Assembly: GCF_035918155.1 (NCBI RefSeq)
Contig: NZ_CP109327.1
Coordinates: 1,736,001 to 1,800,000, forward strand
Length of the DNA: 64,000 nucleotides
Reading direction: 5' to 3'
Source of the DNA: Streptomyces sp. NBC_01591
Lineage (GTDB): Bacteria; Actinomycetota; Actinomycetes; Streptomycetales; Streptomycetaceae
The notes below the pieces were generated by a model. It saw nothing but the letters and a program-made list of their open reading frames with translations. It made no database searches and had not been told where the DNA came from. Numbering within the stretch: position 1 is the stretch's first letter; each line of letters begins with the position of its first letter. Positions 9,202-18,259 of the stretch are shown here, in pieces. Both the position numbers and the translations under genes were made by a program.

Positions 9202-9816
9202 TCAGCGGGCGTAGTACTCGACGACGAGCTGCTCGTCGCAGATCACGGGGATTTCCTTGCGGTTCGGGTCCCGGTCAAGGCGGAAGGCCAGGGCCTTCAG
9301 GTTCACCTGCAGGTAGCGCGGGGTCTCACCGTCGGTGTCGTAACCACCCTCGCGGGCAACCTGGAAGGGGTGCTTGTCGCGGCTGCGCTCGCGGACCATC
9401 ACGATGTCGTCAGGACGGACACGGAACGACGGCTTGTCGACCTTGCCACCGTTGACCTCGATGTGGCCGTGGACGACCATCTGGCGGGCCTGGTAGATCG
9501 TCTTGGCGATACCCGAACGCAGGACCAGCGCGTCGAGGCGGCGCTCGAGCTCGACGACGAGCGCCTCGCCCGTCTTGCCCTCGGCCTTCTTGGCGCGGTC
9601 GTAGGCGCGCGCCATCTGGCGCTCGCTGATGTCGTACTGGGCGCGCAGACGCTGCTTCTCCAGCAGACGGACCTTGTAGTCCGAGTTCTGCTTGCGGCCA
9701 CGGCCGTGCTCGCCCGGCGGGTAGGGGCGGGCCTCGAAGTACTTGACGGCCTTCGGCGTCAGCGCGATGCCGAGCGCGCGGCTCTTCTTGACCTTGGGAC
9801 GCGACTGGTTAGGCAC
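9202..9816 (-). CDS. rpsD: 30S ribosomal protein S4
   Basis: S4 nucleates 30S assembly and binds 16S rRNA. The 204-residue protein starts with GTG (MPNQSRPKVKKSRALGIALT). It has the N-terminal domain with ARPYPPGEHGRG and an S4 RNA-binding domain (RLDALVLRSGIAKTIYQARQMVVHGHIEVNG, read across residues 108-138). There are no zinc-binding cysteines. A GGAGG-type ribosome binding site precedes the start by about 10 bases. The gene stands alone, outside the alpha operon, as in other Streptomyces. An iron-box-like sequence lies 24-42 bases upstream of its start, and a strong hairpin ends the transcript. Confidence 0.97.
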   Translation of the reverse strand: MPNQSRPKVKKSRALGIALTPKAVKYFEARPYPPGEHGRGRKQNSDYKVRLLEKQRLRAQYDISERQMARAYDRAKKAEGKTGEALVVELERRLDALVLRSGIAKTIYQARQMVVHGHIEVNGGKVDKPSFRVRPDDIVMVRERSRDKHPFQVAREGGYDTDGETPRYLQVNLKALAFRLDRDPNRKEIPVICDEQLVVEYYAR

Positions 9817-9839
9817 GTTCTCCAGACCTCCGTTGTAGG

Positions 9840-9858
9840 TTAGGTTAGGCTCACCTTA
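9840..9858. promoter_or_regulatory. iron box (DmdR/IdeR-type operator)
   Basis: TTAGGTTAGGCTCACCTTA differs at one of 19 positions from the Streptomyces DmdR1 iron box as I remember it. It lies 14 bases before the ATG of the DUF2470 gene and 24 bases before the rpsD start. Repression by an iron-loaded DtxR-family protein would most naturally act on the DUF2470 gene; an effect on rpsD is possible because of the position. Confidence 0.8.
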
Positions 9859-9872
9859 CTTGAGGAGATCGC

Positions 9873-10706
9873 ATGTCTCGCCCGGGGAACACCAGTCACA
9901 TCACGGACAGCACTGACAGCGTCGACACCCCTCAGGGTGCCAATACGACGGAGGACCGATCAGATCGTGGTCAGCCGCGTCCCGGCGGGCTTGAAAACAC
10001 TCGGATGCCGTCAGCAGCCGAGCGCACACGAACTCTCGTACAGAGTACCTGCTCGGCGGTACTGCTCGTCCCCGGGCTGAACACGGCCGCCCCGGATCAG
10101 CTGATGCCGCTGACCAGAAGCGTGGGTCCCGACGGGGATCTGTTCCTCGAACTCCCCGCTGATTCCCCGGCCGTACGGGCCGCCACGCACGCCGAGGACG
10201 ACGAGCTGACCGCTGTGCTGGAGATCACGGACGTCGCCCCGGTCTCCGTCCCGCACCGCATCCGCGGCCGCACGTGGGTCTCGGGCCGGCTCACCACCGT
10301 ACCCGGCATGTCGGGGCCCGGCCGGATGACGCTCCGGCTGGAGACGGGCGAGGCGTACGTCGACGATCTGTGGGGCGCCGAGGAGGTCGAGCCGGAGGAA
10401 TTCCGGGACGCGGCACCCGATCCGCTGATCGAGTACGAGGCGGAGCTGCTGCAGCATCTGCACGCGGCGCACGGCGAGCAGCTGGCGACGCTGTGCGGGC
10501 TGCTGGGTGGACGGGCGGACGGGCGCTGCCCGGACCACCAGCCTTCCGTGGTGCCGCTCGCGCTGGACCGGCACGGGCTGCGGCTACGGCTGTGCGAGGA
10601 CCAGGGACGGTGCTACGACGCCCGCTTCGAATTCCCCGCTCCGGTGCGGGACGTCACCGAACTGCGCCATGCGATGCACACGCTCTTCGAGGCGGCGGCG
10701 CTCTGA
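9873..10706 (+). CDS. DUF2470 / HugZ-like protein, probable heme-iron gene
   Basis: A 277-residue protein. The first 44 residues are hydrophilic and look disordered. A PNPOx-like segment follows (RTLVQSTCSAVLLVPG onward), then a C-terminal DUF2470 domain beginning LLQHLHAAHGEQLATL with two conserved-looking histidines. DUF2470 forms the C-terminal part of HugZ-type heme oxygenases, so a role in heme or iron use is inferred. GAGGAG at 9862-9867 fits the ATG at 9873; an internal ATG at 10005 starts the conserved region and is an alternative. An iron box sits directly upstream, which supports iron-dependent control. Confidence 0.8.
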   Translation: MSRPGNTSHITDSTDSVDTPQGANTTEDRSDRGQPRPGGLENTRMPSAAERTRTLVQSTCSAVLLVPGLNTAAPDQLMPLTRSVGPDGDLFLELPADSPAVRAATHAEDDELTAVLEITDVAPVSVPHRIRGRTWVSGRLTTVPGMSGPGRMTLRLETGEAYVDDLWGAEEVEPEEFRDAAPDPLIEYEAELLQHLHAAHGEQLATLCGLLGGRADGRCPDHQPSVVPLALDRHGLRLRLCEDQGRCYDARFEFPAPVRDVTELRHAMHTLFEAAAL

Positions 10707-10731
10707 GCAGCGGCGCGGCCGCGTCGCGGCC

Positions 10732-12111
10732 TCAGCCCGCGGACGGGCCGGCCCCGTCGCCGGCCGTGCGGCCGAGCCGCTCGCGGACCCGCTCCACCAC
10801 ATCCGCGTAGCGCGCCTCCGCGCCGTAGCGCGTGGGCCGGTAGTAGTGCTTGTCGCGGACCGCGTCCGGTGCGTACTGCTGGGCGGCGATTCCGCCGGGG
10901 ACGTCGTGCGGATACACGTAGCCCTGGGCGTGGCCCAGCTTGGCGGCGCCCTTGTAGTGACCGTCGCGCAGATGGGCCGGGACGGGGCCCGCGAGGCCGT
11001 TGCGTACGTCCTCCTGGGCGGCGGAGATCGCCAGCGTCGCCGCGTTGGACTTGGGGGCGAGGGCCAGGGCGATCGTGGCATGGCTCAGGATGAGCGCCGC
11101 CTCCGGGAAGCCGATCATGGCGACCGCCTGGGCGGCCGCAACGGCGGTGGGCAGCGCCGTGGGGTCGGCGAGGCCGATGTCCTCGCTGGCCGAGATCATC
11201 AGCCGTCGGCCGATGAACCGGGGGTCCTCCCCCGCCTCGATCATCCGGGCCAGGTAGTGCAGCGCGGCGTCCACGTCGGAGCCGCGGATCGACTTGATGA
11301 GCGCGCTCGCCACGTCGTAGTGCTGGTCGCCGTCCCGGTCGTACTTGACGGCCGCGCGGTCGACGGTCTCCTCCAGGGTCAGGAGGCTGATCTCCTTCTC
11401 CTGTTTGGACAGCGCGGCACCGGCCGCGGCCTCCAGCGCCGTCAGCGCCCGGCGGGCGTCGCCGCCCGCGATCCGCAGCAGATGTGCCTCGGCCTCCTCC
11501 GGCAGCGTCACCGCGCCGCCGAGCCCGCGCTCGTCGGCCAGGGCACGCCTGAGCAGTCCGCGCAGATCGTCGTCGGTGAGCGATTCCAGGGTGAGCAGCA
11601 GCGAGCGGGACAGCAACGGCGAGATGATCGAGAAATACGGATTCTCGGTGGTCGCCGCGATCAGCGTCACCCAGCGGTTCTCCACGGCCGGCAGCAGGGA
11701 GTCCTGCTGCGCCTTGGAGAAGCGGTGGATCTCGTCGAGGAAGAGGACGGTCTCCTTGCCGTAGCCGCCGGTGGCACGGCGGGCGCCCTCGATGACGGCG
11801 CGCACCTCCTTGACGCCCGCGGTGATCGCGGAGAGCTCGACGAAGCGCTTGTTGGTGGCCTTGCTGACCACGTATGCCAGAGTCGTCTTCCCGATGCCGG
11901 GCGGGCCCCAGAGGATCACCGACGACGGGCCCGCCGGCCCGCCGTTCCCCTCGCCCACAAGGCGGCGCAGCGGCGAGCCCGGCTTGAGCAGATGCTGCTG
12001 GCCGACGACCTCGTCGAGGGTGCGGGGGCGCATCCGGACAGCCAGTGGGCTGCTGGACGGGTCCTTCTCCTGGCGGTCTTCGGCGGCTGCGGTAAAGAGG
12101 TCGGGCTCCAC
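10732..12111 (-). CDS. rarA: replication-associated recombination protein RarA (MgsA)
   Basis: RarA is an AAA+ ATPase of the clamp-loader type that works at stalled replication forks. The protein shows Walker [10 protein letters not shown], Walker [10 protein letters not shown], the sensor segment ATTENPYF and the C-terminal MgsA oligomerisation domain ([21 protein letters not shown], here [20 protein letters not shown]). I chose GTG at 12111 because the family starts [16 protein letters not shown]; an ATG at 12141 in the same frame is possible. About 459 residues. It converges on the DUF2470 gene with a 25-base gap. Confidence 0.9.
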   Translation of the reverse strand: MEPDLFTAAAEDRQEKDPSSSPLAVRMRPRTLDEVVGQQHLLKPGSPLRRLVGEGNGGPAGPSSVILWGPPGIGKTTLAYVVSKATNKRFVELSAITAGVKEVRAVIEGARRATGGYGKETVLFLDEIHRFSKAQQDSLLPAVENRWVTLIAATTENPYFSIISPLLSRSLLLTLESLTDDDLRGLLRRALADERGLGGAVTLPEEAEAHLLRIAGGDARRALTALEAAAGAALSKQEKEISLLTLEETVDRAAVKYDRDGDQHYDVASALIKSIRGSDVDAALHYLARMIEAGEDPRFIGRRLMISASEDIGLADPTALPTAVAAAQAVAMIGFPEAALILSHATIALALAPKSNAATLAISAAQEDVRNGLAGPVPAHLRDGHYKGAAKLGHAQGYVYPHDVPGGIAAQQYAPDAVRDKHYYRPTRYGAEARYADVVERVRERLGRTAGDGAGPSAG

Positions 12112-12180
12112 GTTTTGAAGCCTATGCCACGGCACTGACATCCCTGCCGGGCCGGTCGCCCGGAGGGACAGGAGGGCCGG

Positions 12181-12816
12181 TCAGCTGGTCCAGAAGTCCC
12201 ACCAGCGGGTCAGGATCAGCATGCCGATGATGCCGACCCACAGGACCGGCGGCACCCAGTGGAACTCCGTCAGACCGTTGCGCAGCCAGTTCGGCGCGGG
12301 AATGATCCGGTGCTTGATGTTGTGCGTGGTGACGTAGCAGAACATGAAGATCGTGGCGACCCAGGCCAGGCAGCACCAGAGGCAGAGCGAGTTGATGTCG
12401 TAGAGCGACTGGTACTGGAGCCAGGTGCAGAAGCCGACACCGAACAGCGTGCCGGCGTTCATCCCGAGCCAGTACCAGCTGCGGAAGCGGGCGCCCGCGA
12501 GCAGCGCCAGCCCGATGCCGATGATCACGGGGTAGGTGGCCATGCCGAGCATCGGGTTCGGGAAGCCGAAGGCGGCCGCCTGATCGCTCTTCATGATGTT
12601 GCCGCACGCGACAACCGGGTTGAGGCTGCAGCCCGGTGTGAAGTCGGGGTCCTCCAGCAACTTGAACTTGTCGATCGTGATGACCCAGGCGGCGAGGAGT
12701 CCGGCAGCGCCCGTGATCACCAGCAGCAGTGCGAGCGCCCGACTGCCGCCGATGGTCCTTTTCCCGCCGTCCTCGTCCTGTTCGGAGGAGGGATGGTCAA
12801 CCGCTGCAGTCGTCAT
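12181..12816 (-). CDS. vitamin K epoxide reductase (VKOR) family protein
   Basis: Bacterial VKOR proteins reoxidise secreted thiol oxidases (DsbA types) using membrane quinone. The 211-residue protein has about five membrane segments (LALLLVITGAAGLLAAWVI first). It carries the cysteine landmarks of the family: an outer pair (PGCSLNPVVACGNI) and the quinone-proximal CLWC motif in NSLCLWCCLAW. Ser and Asn in the loop between them are consistent with activity. The only DsbA-like protein in the window (53345) lacks a signal peptide, so its partner must lie elsewhere. It is divergent from the ABC-transporter remnant. Confidence 0.9.
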   Translation of the reverse strand: MTTAAVDHPSSEQDEDGGKRTIGGSRALALLLVITGAAGLLAAWVITIDKFKLLEDPDFTPGCSLNPVVACGNIMKSDQAAAFGFPNPMLGMATYPVIIGIGLALLAGARFRSWYWLGMNAGTLFGVGFCTWLQYQSLYDINSLCLWCCLAWVATIFMFCYVTTHNIKHRIIPAPNWLRNGLTEFHWVPPVLWVGIIGMLILTRWWDFWTS

Positions 12817-12964
12817 ATCGCCGTTCCATCAGTGAGTGGCCTGCTGGGCACGGTCATTGTGCCGTACCACGACACTGGTCTTCTGTTCGATGGACATAAA
12901 GGTGTACCCAAGGGTCTGTGCACGGCCGGCTTGGAACTCAAGGGTCCGCGAGAAGCTCTGCACC

Positions 12965-13447
12965 ATGACTGAACTCGCGGTGGAGGTACTCGGCCTGAGG
13001 AAACGCTACGGCGAACTGACCGCGGTCGACGGCCTGGACCTGGGGATCCGGCGGGGCGAGGTGTTCGGGATCCTCGGGCCGAACGGGGCCGGGAAGAGCA
13101 CGACCGTGGAAATCCTGCAGGGTCGTCGCAGCCGTGACGAAGGGACCGTGTCGGTGCTCGGCGTCGACCCGGCCCGCGCCGACCGCCGCTGGCGCTCCCG
13201 GGTCGGCATCGTCTGGCAGGATGAATCCGCACCCGCCGAGTTGACGGTTCGCGAGACGGTGGCGCATTTCGCCCGCTACTACCCGAGGCCGCACGACTGC
13301 GAGGACGTCATCGCGCTCGTGGGTCTGGAGCAGAAGGCCGGCGCCCGTATCAAGGAGCTCTCCGGCGGCCAGCGGCGCCGTCTCGATGTGGCGCTCGGCG
13401 TGATCGGCTCCCCCGAACTTCTGCTGCTGGACGAGCCGACCACCGGC
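12965..13447 (+). pseudogene. ABC transporter ATPase, 3' half deleted
   Basis: The first 161 codons read as a good ABC-2-type exporter ATPase: MTELAVEVLGLRKRYGELTA, Walker A GPNGAGKST, Q-loop VWQDES, signature LSGGQRRR, and Walker B LLLLDEPTTG. Homology stops exactly after DEPTTG (13447). The H-loop and the rest of the domain, normally another 100 or more residues, are missing. The reading frame then runs on, out of frame with the permease fragment, into sequence antisense to hisS. It cannot make a normal ATPase. It is probably a relic of an ATPase-permease pair. Confidence 0.85.
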
Positions 13448-13523
13448 ATGCCCGCGGCGAGCGCGATCAGCAGTGTGCCGAGGTCCGGGCGGAGTGCGAC
13501 CTCGGTGGTCGTCCTGCCCTTCC
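13448..13523. other. deletion scar with inverted fragment
   Basis: This 76-base stretch joins the ATPase and permease relics. It fits neither in the plus direction. Read on the minus strand it gives a hydrophobic stretch, EVALRPDLGTLLIALAAGM, that looks like the start of a membrane segment. This suggests the deletion was accompanied by inversion of a short piece of the lost permease or of a neighbouring membrane protein gene. Confidence 0.5.
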
Positions 13524-13778
13524 CTGCAGTTCATCTCCGGTGTCTACATATCGGTCGACGCGCTGCCCGGCTGGATGCTGAACCTCGGGGCGCTGTTCCC
13601 GCTGAAGTGGATGTGCCAGGGCTTCCGCGGCGTGTTCCTGCCCGAGTCGGCAGCCGTCGTCGAGCAGGCCGGAAGCTGGGAGTACGGGAAGGTCGCGCTG
13701 GTCCTCGGCGCCTGGTGCGTCGGCGGTCTGGTGCTGTGCCTGCTGACCTTCCGGTGGAAGGACCGGCGCGACGGCTGA
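13524..13778 (+). pseudogene. ABC-2 permease, C-terminal fragment
   Basis: The last 84 codons of an ABC-2-type permease remain: LQFISGVYISVDALPGWM, then FPLKWMCQGFRGVFLPES, and a final membrane helix GKVALVLGAWCVGGLVLCLL followed by a basic tail WKDRRDG and stop. The whole N-terminal two-thirds of the permease is missing, and there is no credible start of its own. It is in a different frame from the ATPase relic just upstream. A terminator follows at 13825. Confidence 0.85.
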
Positions 13779-13824
13779 CCGGGAGGTGCACGGCCCCGGG
13801 CGGCCGACGGGCCGGGCGTGACTT

Positions 13825-13861
13825 CGGGGTGGCCGACGGGAGAATCCCGTCGGCCACCCCG
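13825..13861. terminator. bidirectional terminator
   Basis: A perfect hairpin has arms of about 16 bases (13825-13840 and 13846-13861) and the loop AGAAT. It lies between the permease relic and the 3' end of hisS, so it ends hisS transcription. Confidence 0.85.
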
Positions 13862-13869
13862 ACGACGCC

Positions 13870-15132
13870 TCAGGCCAGGCGCTCGCGGACCGCCTCGGCC
13901 ACGTCGGACAGGGGCACGGCCGTCTGCTCGCCGGACTCCATGTCCTTGAGCTGGACGACGCCCTCGGCCAGGTCCCGCTCGCCCGCGACGATCGTGAAGC
14001 GGGCTCCCGACCGGTTCGCGCTCTTCATCGCACCCTTGAGGCCCCGGTTCCCGTACGCGAAGTCCGCCGCCACACCCTCGCGACGCAGCTGCGTGACGAC
14101 GCCGAAGAGCACCCGGCGGGCCTCCTCGCCGAGCGGCACCGCGAAGACGCTGGTGGACGCGGGCAGTTCGAGCTCGATGCCCTCCGCCTCCAGCGCGAGC
14201 ACCGTACGGTCGACGCCGAGCGCCCAGCCGACCGACGGGAGCGCCGGTCCGCCGATCATCTCGGACAGACCGTCGTAACGGCCGCCGCCGCCCACCGCGG
14301 ACTGCGAGCCGAGCCCGTCGTGGACGAACTCGAAGGTGGTACGGGTGTAGTAGTCGAGGCCGCGGACGAGCTTCTCGTCGTCCTCGTACACCACGCCTGC
14401 CGCCGAGAGCAGGTCGCGCACCTCCTCGTGGTACGCCTTGCAGGCGTCGCAGAGGTAGTCGCGCAGCACCGGGGCGCCGACCAGCTGCTTCTGCACCTCG
14501 GGCCGCTTGTCGTCGAGGACCCGGAGCGGGTTGATCTCGATGCGGCGGCGGGTCTCCTCGTCCAGGTCGAGCTCGCGCAGGAAGCCCTGGAGCGCGTCCC
14601 GGTAGACGGGGCGGCACTCCTTGTCGCCCAGCGAGTTGAGCAGGATGCGGAAGTTCCGCAGACCGAGCGCGCGGTACGCCTGGTCGGCCAGGATGATCAG
14701 CTCGGCGTCCAGCGCCGGGTCCTCGGCACCGATCGCCTCGGCACCGACCTGCGAGAAGTGCCGGTAGCGGCCCTTCTGCGGGCGCTCGTAGCGGTAGTAC
14801 GAGCCGGAGTACCAGAGCTTCACGGGCAGGTTGCCGAGCTTGTGGAGGTTGGCCTCCAGCGCGGCTCGGAGCACGGAGGCGGTGCCCTCGGGGCGCAGGG
14901 CCAGCTGGGAGCCGCCCTTGGTGGTGAGGGTGTACATCTCCTTGGTCACGATGTCGGTGGACTCACCGACACCGCGGGAGAAGAGCGCGACGTCCTCGAA
15001 GCCGGGTGTCTCGATGTAGCCGTAGCCGGAGTTCTTCAGGGGTGCGGCGATCGCCTCGCGCACCGCCAGATACTTGGCGGATTCGGGCGGGGTCAGGTCG
15101 TACGTGCCCTTGGGGGCCTTGAAAGTGCTCAC
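13870..15132 (-). CDS. hisS: histidyl-tRNA synthetase
   Basis: Class II synthetase that charges tRNA-His. The 420-residue protein begins [18 protein letters not shown]. Motif 2 is in [14 protein letters not shown], the HisRS-specific histidine motif is [15 protein letters not shown], and motif 3 is [14 protein letters not shown]. The C-terminal anticodon-binding domain is complete. It is preceded 13 bases upstream by a metallo-beta-lactamase-fold hydrolase gene; the two are probably one transcript, ending at the hairpin 13825-13861. Confidence 0.97.
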   Translation of the reverse strand: MSTFKAPKGTYDLTPPESAKYLAVREAIAAPLKNSGYGYIETPGFEDVALFSRGVGESTDIVTKEMYTLTTKGGSQLALRPEGTASVLRAALEANLHKLGNLPVKLWYSGSYYRYERPQKGRYRHFSQVGAEAIGAEDPALDAELIILADQAYRALGLRNFRILLNSLGDKECRPVYRDALQGFLRELDLDEETRRRIEINPLRVLDDKRPEVQKQLVGAPVLRDYLCDACKAYHEEVRDLLSAAGVVYEDDEKLVRGLDYYTRTTFEFVHDGLGSQSAVGGGGRYDGLSEMIGGPALPSVGWALGVDRTVLALEAEGIELELPASTSVFAVPLGEEARRVLFGVVTQLRREGVAADFAYGNRGLKGAMKSANRSGARFTIVAGERDLAEGVVQLKDMESGEQTAVPLSDVAEAVRERLA

Positions 15133-15145
15133 GGGATTTCTCTCG

Positions 15146-15832
15146 TCACATTCCTCGTCGGGGCGCGTCCATGCCGTTCAGGAACGGGTTCGAGGCGCGC
15201 TCGCGGCCGATGGTCGTCTGGGGTCCGTGACCGGACAGCACCACGGTCGAGTCGTCGAGCGGCAGGCACACGCGGGCCAGCGACTCGAGCAGCTCGGCGT
15301 GGTCGCCGCCGGGCAGGTCGGTGCGTCCGACGGAGCCGGCGAAGAGCAGGTCTCCCGAGAAGAGGATCTGCGGAACATCCGCGGCCTCGGGCATCCTGAA
15401 CGTCACCGACCCCTTGGTATGGCCGGGCGCATGCGCGACACCGAACTCCAGACCGGCCAGCTTCAGCCGGGCGCCGTCGCTCAGCTCCTTGACGTCGTCC
15501 GGCTCCCCGATCGTCAGCTCGCCCATGAGCGGCATCCCGATGGAGCGGCCGAGGGCCTTCTCCGGGTCGCTCATCATGTACCGGTCCTCCGGGTGGATCC
15601 AGGCGGGAACGTCGTGCGCGCCGCACACCGGGACGACCGAGGCGACATGGTCGATGTGGCCGTGTGTCAGTACGACGGCGACGGGCTTCAGCCGATGCTT
15701 CTTCAGCGCTTCCTCGACTCCGGCCGCGGCCTGGTGGCCCGGGTCGATGATCACGCACTCCTCGCCTGCGGCCGGGGCGACCAGATAACAGTTGGTCCCC
15801 CAGGCCCCTGCGGGGAACCCGGCAATGAGCAC
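15146..15832 (-). CDS. MBL-fold metallo-hydrolase (glyoxalase II-like)
   Basis: A 228-residue soluble hydrolase. The metal ligands are visible: HGHIDH in [12 protein letters not shown], a later His in [11 protein letters not shown], and Asp in [16 protein letters not shown]. The closing His is in GHGPQTTIG. The fold and arrangement match the small glyoxalase II-like proteins found next to hisS in actinobacteria. The substrate is unknown; a thioester is the usual guess for this subgroup. It is divergent from the cyclophilin gene. Confidence 0.88.
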   Translation of the reverse strand: MLIAGFPAGAWGTNCYLVAPAAGEECVIIDPGHQAAAGVEEALKKHRLKPVAVVLTHGHIDHVASVVPVCGAHDVPAWIHPEDRYMMSDPEKALGRSIGMPLMGELTIGEPDDVKELSDGARLKLAGLEFGVAHAPGHTKGSVTFRMPEAADVPQILFSGDLLFAGSVGRTDLPGGDHAELLESLARVCLPLDDSTVVLSGHGPQTTIGRERASNPFLNGMDAPRRGM

Positions 15833-15981
15833 GATCGTCCTTAATGGTCGTCCGACGGCGGATTGCGACTGAGAAGGTCGCGGCAGTTCAGAGCCTACCG
15901 GCGCTCCTCATTCCACAGCTAACCCATATACGGTACGGGGCAGCCAAGGCCCCATCACACGACCTACAAGGAGATCACCCG

Positions 15982-16776
15982 GTGGTCAGCAGCGATCAGC
16001 GGCGGCGGCAGCTCGCCCGGGAGAAGTTCGAGCGGCAGCAGCAGCGCCGGGAGGAGGCCCGTCGCAGGACGAGGCGGCTGACGGTCGTCATCGCGTCCGC
16101 GGTGGCCGTGGTGGCGGTCATAGGTGCGGGCTCGTACCTCGCCCTCGGCGGCGACGACGACAAGAAGGACAAGGCGGATGCCGCCGCGAGTTCGAGCCCG
16201 TCGGCCGACGCGTCGCCGTCGCCGAGCGAGAGCAAGGCGCCCGAGCCCGCGATGAAGATCGACAAGAAGGCCGAGTACGCGATGTCGCTCAAGACGAGCC
16301 AGGGCGACATCGCGTTCACGATGGACGCGGCGAAGACCCCGCACACCACGAACTCCTTCAAGTCGCTGGCCGACAAGGGCTTCTTCGACGGGACCAAGTG
16401 CCACCGGCTGACCACGCAGGGCATCTTCGTCCTGCAGTGCGGCGACCCCAAGGGCGACGGCACGGGCGGCCCCGGCTACACGATCCCGGACGAGAACCTG
16501 ACGGGGCTGGGCAAGGCCGGCGCGGACGGCATGGTGACCTACCCGGCGGGCACGGTGGCGATGGCCAACGCCGGCCCCCAGACCGGCGGCAGCCAGTTCT
16601 TCCTGGTGTACAAGGACAGCAAGCTTCCGCCCAACTACACCCCGTTCGGCACGATGGACGACGCCTCGCTGAAGGCCGTCAAGGACATCGGTGCGGCGGG
16701 CGCGGAGGGCGGCGCCCCCGACGGTGCGCCGAAGAAGGCCGTGAAGATCTCGAGGGCCGCCGTCGACAAGTCGTGA
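15982..16776 (+). CDS. membrane-anchored cyclophilin-type peptidyl-prolyl isomerase
   Basis: Catalyses cis-trans isomerisation of prolyl bonds, here probably outside the membrane. The 264-residue protein starts with GTG after an AAGGAG site (15968-15973). A basic N-terminus (QRRRQLAREKFERQQQRRE) is followed by one membrane segment at about residues 29-48, a Ser/Pro/Asp linker, and a cyclophilin domain. Landmarks are FFDGTKCHRL, GTGGPGYTIPDENL, GTVAMANAGPQTGGSQFF and FGTMDD. A longer open frame upstream lacks support. The domain has the reduced active-site pattern common in actinobacterial extracellular cyclophilins. Confidence 0.9.
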   Translation: MVSSDQRRRQLAREKFERQQQRREEARRRTRRLTVVIASAVAVVAVIGAGSYLALGGDDDKKDKADAAASSSPSADASPSPSESKAPEPAMKIDKKAEYAMSLKTSQGDIAFTMDAAKTPHTTNSFKSLADKGFFDGTKCHRLTTQGIFVLQCGDPKGDGTGGPGYTIPDENLTGLGKAGADGMVTYPAGTVAMANAGPQTGGSQFFLVYKDSKLPPNYTPFGTMDDASLKAVKDIGAAGAEGGAPDGAPKKAVKISRAAVDKS

Positions 16777-16892
16777 CCGGCTCGGGGCGGCCGGACCGGG
16801 CCGGTCGGTGACGACGGGCGCGGGACGGATTTTTTTCGGCCGCGCTGAGTGCGGACAGCCGGGCGGCCGGTCGCCTAGATTGGCGTTGTGCA

Positions 16893-16959
16893 GGGCGGGC
16901 GCTGCCCGCCCCAGGAAACTGTGGACGATGCCAGGGGGGCGAACCCCCTCGCGGGCATC
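16893..16959 (+). promoter_or_regulatory. structured leader: two hairpins before the DUF349 gene
   Basis: Hairpin one has perfect 8-base arms (16893-16900 and 16904-16911). Hairpin two is closed by GATGCC/GGCATC (16927-16932 and 16954-16959) and contains an inner stem of five G and five C around the loop CGAA. The ribosome binding site (GGAGGAGG) follows within about 5 bases of the second hairpin. A TAGATT -10-like box lies at 16876-16881. The leader could control translation; I do not recognise it as a known riboswitch. Confidence 0.5.
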
Positions 16960-16975
16960 AGGTGGAGGAGGCGCT

Positions 16976-18205
16976 GTGAGCAGCGACCCGTGGGGCCGTG
17001 TCGATGAGACCGGCACCGTGTACGTGCGGACAGCCGACGGCGAGCAGGTCGTCGGATCGTGGCAGGCGGGTTCCCCCGAGGAGGCTCTGGCCTACTTCGA
17101 GCGCAAGTACGAGGGCATTGTGGTCGAGATCGGCCTCCTCGAACGGCGGGTGAAGACCACCGATCTGTCGGCGAAGGACGCGACGACCGCCATCGAGCAT
17201 CTGCGTCTGCAGGTGGACGAGCATCACGCCGTCGGTGACCTCGACGCGCTGCGCAAGCGGCTCGACGCGCTCGTCTCGACGGTCGACTCGCGGCGCGAGG
17301 AGCGCAAGGCCCAGAAGGCGAAGCAGACCGACGAGGCGAAGCACGCCAAGGAGGCTCTGGTCGCCGAGGCCGAGGAGCTGGCGCAGAGCGAGCAGTGGCG
17401 CTCCGCGGGCGAGCGGCTCCGTGCGCTCGTCGACACGTGGAAGGGCCTGCCGCGGCTCGACCGCAAGTCCGACGACGAGCTGTGGCACCGCTTCTCGCAT
17501 GCCCGCTCGGCGTTCTCCAAGCGCCGCAAGGCCCACTTCGCATCGCTGGACGCCCAGCGCGAGGAGGCCCGCAAGGCCAAGGAGAAGCTGGTCGTCGAGG
17601 CGGAGTCGCTCTCCGGCTCCACCGACTGGGGGGCCACCGCCGCCCGCTACCGCGACCTGATGACGGAGTGGAAGGCGGCGGGCCGCGCCCAGCGCGAGGC
17701 CGAGGACGATCTGTGGAACCGCTTCCGCGGTGCTCAGGACGTCTTCTTCGCCGCCCGCAGCGGGGTCTTCGCCGAGCGGGACGCGGAGCAGGGCGAGAAC
17801 CTCAAGCTCAAGGAGGAGCTCGCGGTCGAGGCCGAGAAGCTGGTGCCGGTGAAGGACCTGAAGGCGGCCAGGGCCGCGTTCCGGGCCATCAACGAGCGCT
17901 GGGAGGCCATCGGCCACGTACCGCGTGACGCCCGCCCGAAGGTCGAGGGGCGGATGCACGCGGTGGAGCGGGCGCTCCAGGAGGCCGAGGAGTCGGAGTG
18001 GCGGCGGACGAACCCGGAGGCGCGTGCGCGCGCCGCGGGTCTGACCGGTCAGCTGCAGGCGGCCGTGGACAAGCTGCGTACGCAGATCGACACGGCCCGC
18101 GCCTCGGGCAACAACGCCCGGGCCGACAAGCTGGCCAGGGAGCTCGAGGGCCGGCAGGCACTGCTGGACCAGGCACTCAAGGGCCTGGAGGAGTTCGGTG
18201 GCTGA
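16976..18205 (+). CDS. DUF349 coiled-coil protein
   Basis: A 409-residue, highly charged, almost wholly helical protein with no membrane segment. It contains about three DUF349 repeats, marked by W-K/W-E followed by a polar helix: TWKGLPRLDRKSDDELWHRF, EWKAAGRAQREAEDDLWNRF and RWEAIGHVPRDARPK. The C-terminus is a coiled coil (DKLRTQIDTARASGNN). The function of DUF349 proteins is not established. GTG at 16976 follows a strong GGAGGAGG site; upstream in-frame starts lie in the leader. A 67-base structured leader precedes it and a good terminator follows. Confidence 0.9.
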   Translation: MSSDPWGRVDETGTVYVRTADGEQVVGSWQAGSPEEALAYFERKYEGIVVEIGLLERRVKTTDLSAKDATTAIEHLRLQVDEHHAVGDLDALRKRLDALVSTVDSRREERKAQKAKQTDEAKHAKEALVAEAEELAQSEQWRSAGERLRALVDTWKGLPRLDRKSDDELWHRFSHARSAFSKRRKAHFASLDAQREEARKAKEKLVVEAESLSGSTDWGATAARYRDLMTEWKAAGRAQREAEDDLWNRFRGAQDVFFAARSGVFAERDAEQGENLKLKEELAVEAEKLVPVKDLKAARAAFRAINERWEAIGHVPRDARPKVEGRMHAVERALQEAEESEWRRTNPEARARAAGLTGQLQAAVDKLRTQIDTARASGNNARADKLARELEGRQALLDQALKGLEEFGG

Positions 18206-18223
18206 CGCCTCCTGACTCCGCCT

Positions 18224-18259
18224 GAGGGGCTTCCCCGCGTTCGCGCAGGGAAGCCCCTC
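18224..18259 (+). terminator. terminator of the DUF349 gene
   Basis: Perfect 12-base arms GAGGGGCTTCCC (18224-18235) and GGGAAGCCCCTC (18248-18259), 19 bases after the stop codon. Confidence 0.85.
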
